Assembly (NCBI GenBank): GCA_023386835.1
Contig: JAEWIY010000021.1
Coordinates: forward strand, 1-6,210
Reading direction: 5' to 3'
Origin: Verrucomicrobiota bacterium
GTDB taxonomy: Bacteria > Verrucomicrobiota > Verrucomicrobiia > Opitutales > Opitutaceae
DNA: 6,210 nucleotides
In this document: positions 6,131-6,210 of the stretch, in pieces
Layout: every line of letters begins with the position of its first letter
Numbering within the stretch: the stretch's first letter is position 1
The notes under the pieces: generated by a model
Database searches by the model: none
Seen by the model: only the letters and a program-made list of their open reading frames with translations
Told to the model about the DNA's origin: nothing
Made by a program: the position numbers and the translations under genes

Positions 6131-6210
6131 GTGACTGAACCCGCGGCCAACCCGTCGCTCGTCCCCCAACCGGGCCACGTGTACGTGGTCGCCACCCCGA
6201 TCGGGAACCT
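6131..6210 (+). CDS. rsmI: 16S rRNA (cytidine-1402-2'-O)-methyltransferase, N-terminal fragment
   Basis: Only the first 26 codons and part of a 27th are in the window. They end in VYVVATPIGNL, the hallmark beginning of RsmI, an SAM-dependent methyltransferase that adds the 2'-O-ribose methyl to C1402 in the 16S rRNA decoding centre. The family usually has PG-x-LYVVATPIGN, and PGH precedes VYVV here, so coding probably extends upstream of the in-frame GTG at 6179. The GTG at 6131 is the best remaining start, giving a 17-residue Pro/Ala-rich leader before the core. No Shine-Dalgarno is present and the upstream terminator ends at 6130. The rest of the gene lies to the right of the window. Confidence 0.87.
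   Translation, partial: MTEPAANPSLVPQPGHVYVVATPIGN

Overview
This is an ordinary high-GC bacterial chromosomal segment, with GC-rich third codon positions throughout. It holds housekeeping genes and no sign of a mobile element, CRISPR array, tRNA or rRNA. A bifunctional chorismate mutase/prephenate dehydratase directly behind a long ScpB, a cyanobacterial-like Pgi, a short Verrucomicrobia-style lipoprotein and few Shine-Dalgarno sequences together suggest Verrucomicrobiota, perhaps Opitutales. That placement is inference from protein style and gene mix, not a database result.

Layout. Positions 1-2106 are a minus-strand pair: scpB (SMC-condensin accessory subunit) followed after 7 nt by pheA (phenylalanine biosynthesis). 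A perfect 14-bp hairpin overlaps the pheA stop codon at the left edge. A 198-bp divergent intergenic region (2107-2304) separates scpB from the plus-strand genes. These are ilvD (dihydroxy-acid dehydratase, 2305-4023), pgi (glucose-6-phosphate isomerase with a C-terminal winged-helix-like extension, 4135-5703), a 57-residue predicted lipoprotein (5896-6069), a textbook intrinsic terminator (6101-6130), and the first 80 bases of rsmI (16S rRNA 2'-O-ribose methyltransferase), cut by the window edge.

How the genes relate. pheA and ilvD supply aromatic and branched-chain amino acids. pgi links upper glycolysis, gluconeogenesis and the pentose phosphate pathway. scpB serves chromosome segregation and rsmI ribosome decoding-centre modification. 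Apart from the tight scpB-pheA pair, the genes look like unrelated housekeeping neighbours rather than one pathway.

I found no convincing undescribed system. The points most worth a second look are the long A/E-rich insert and acidic tail in ScpB, the extra C-terminal module on Pgi, the orphan small lipoprotein, and a terminator whose T-run directly abuts the rsmI start codon.
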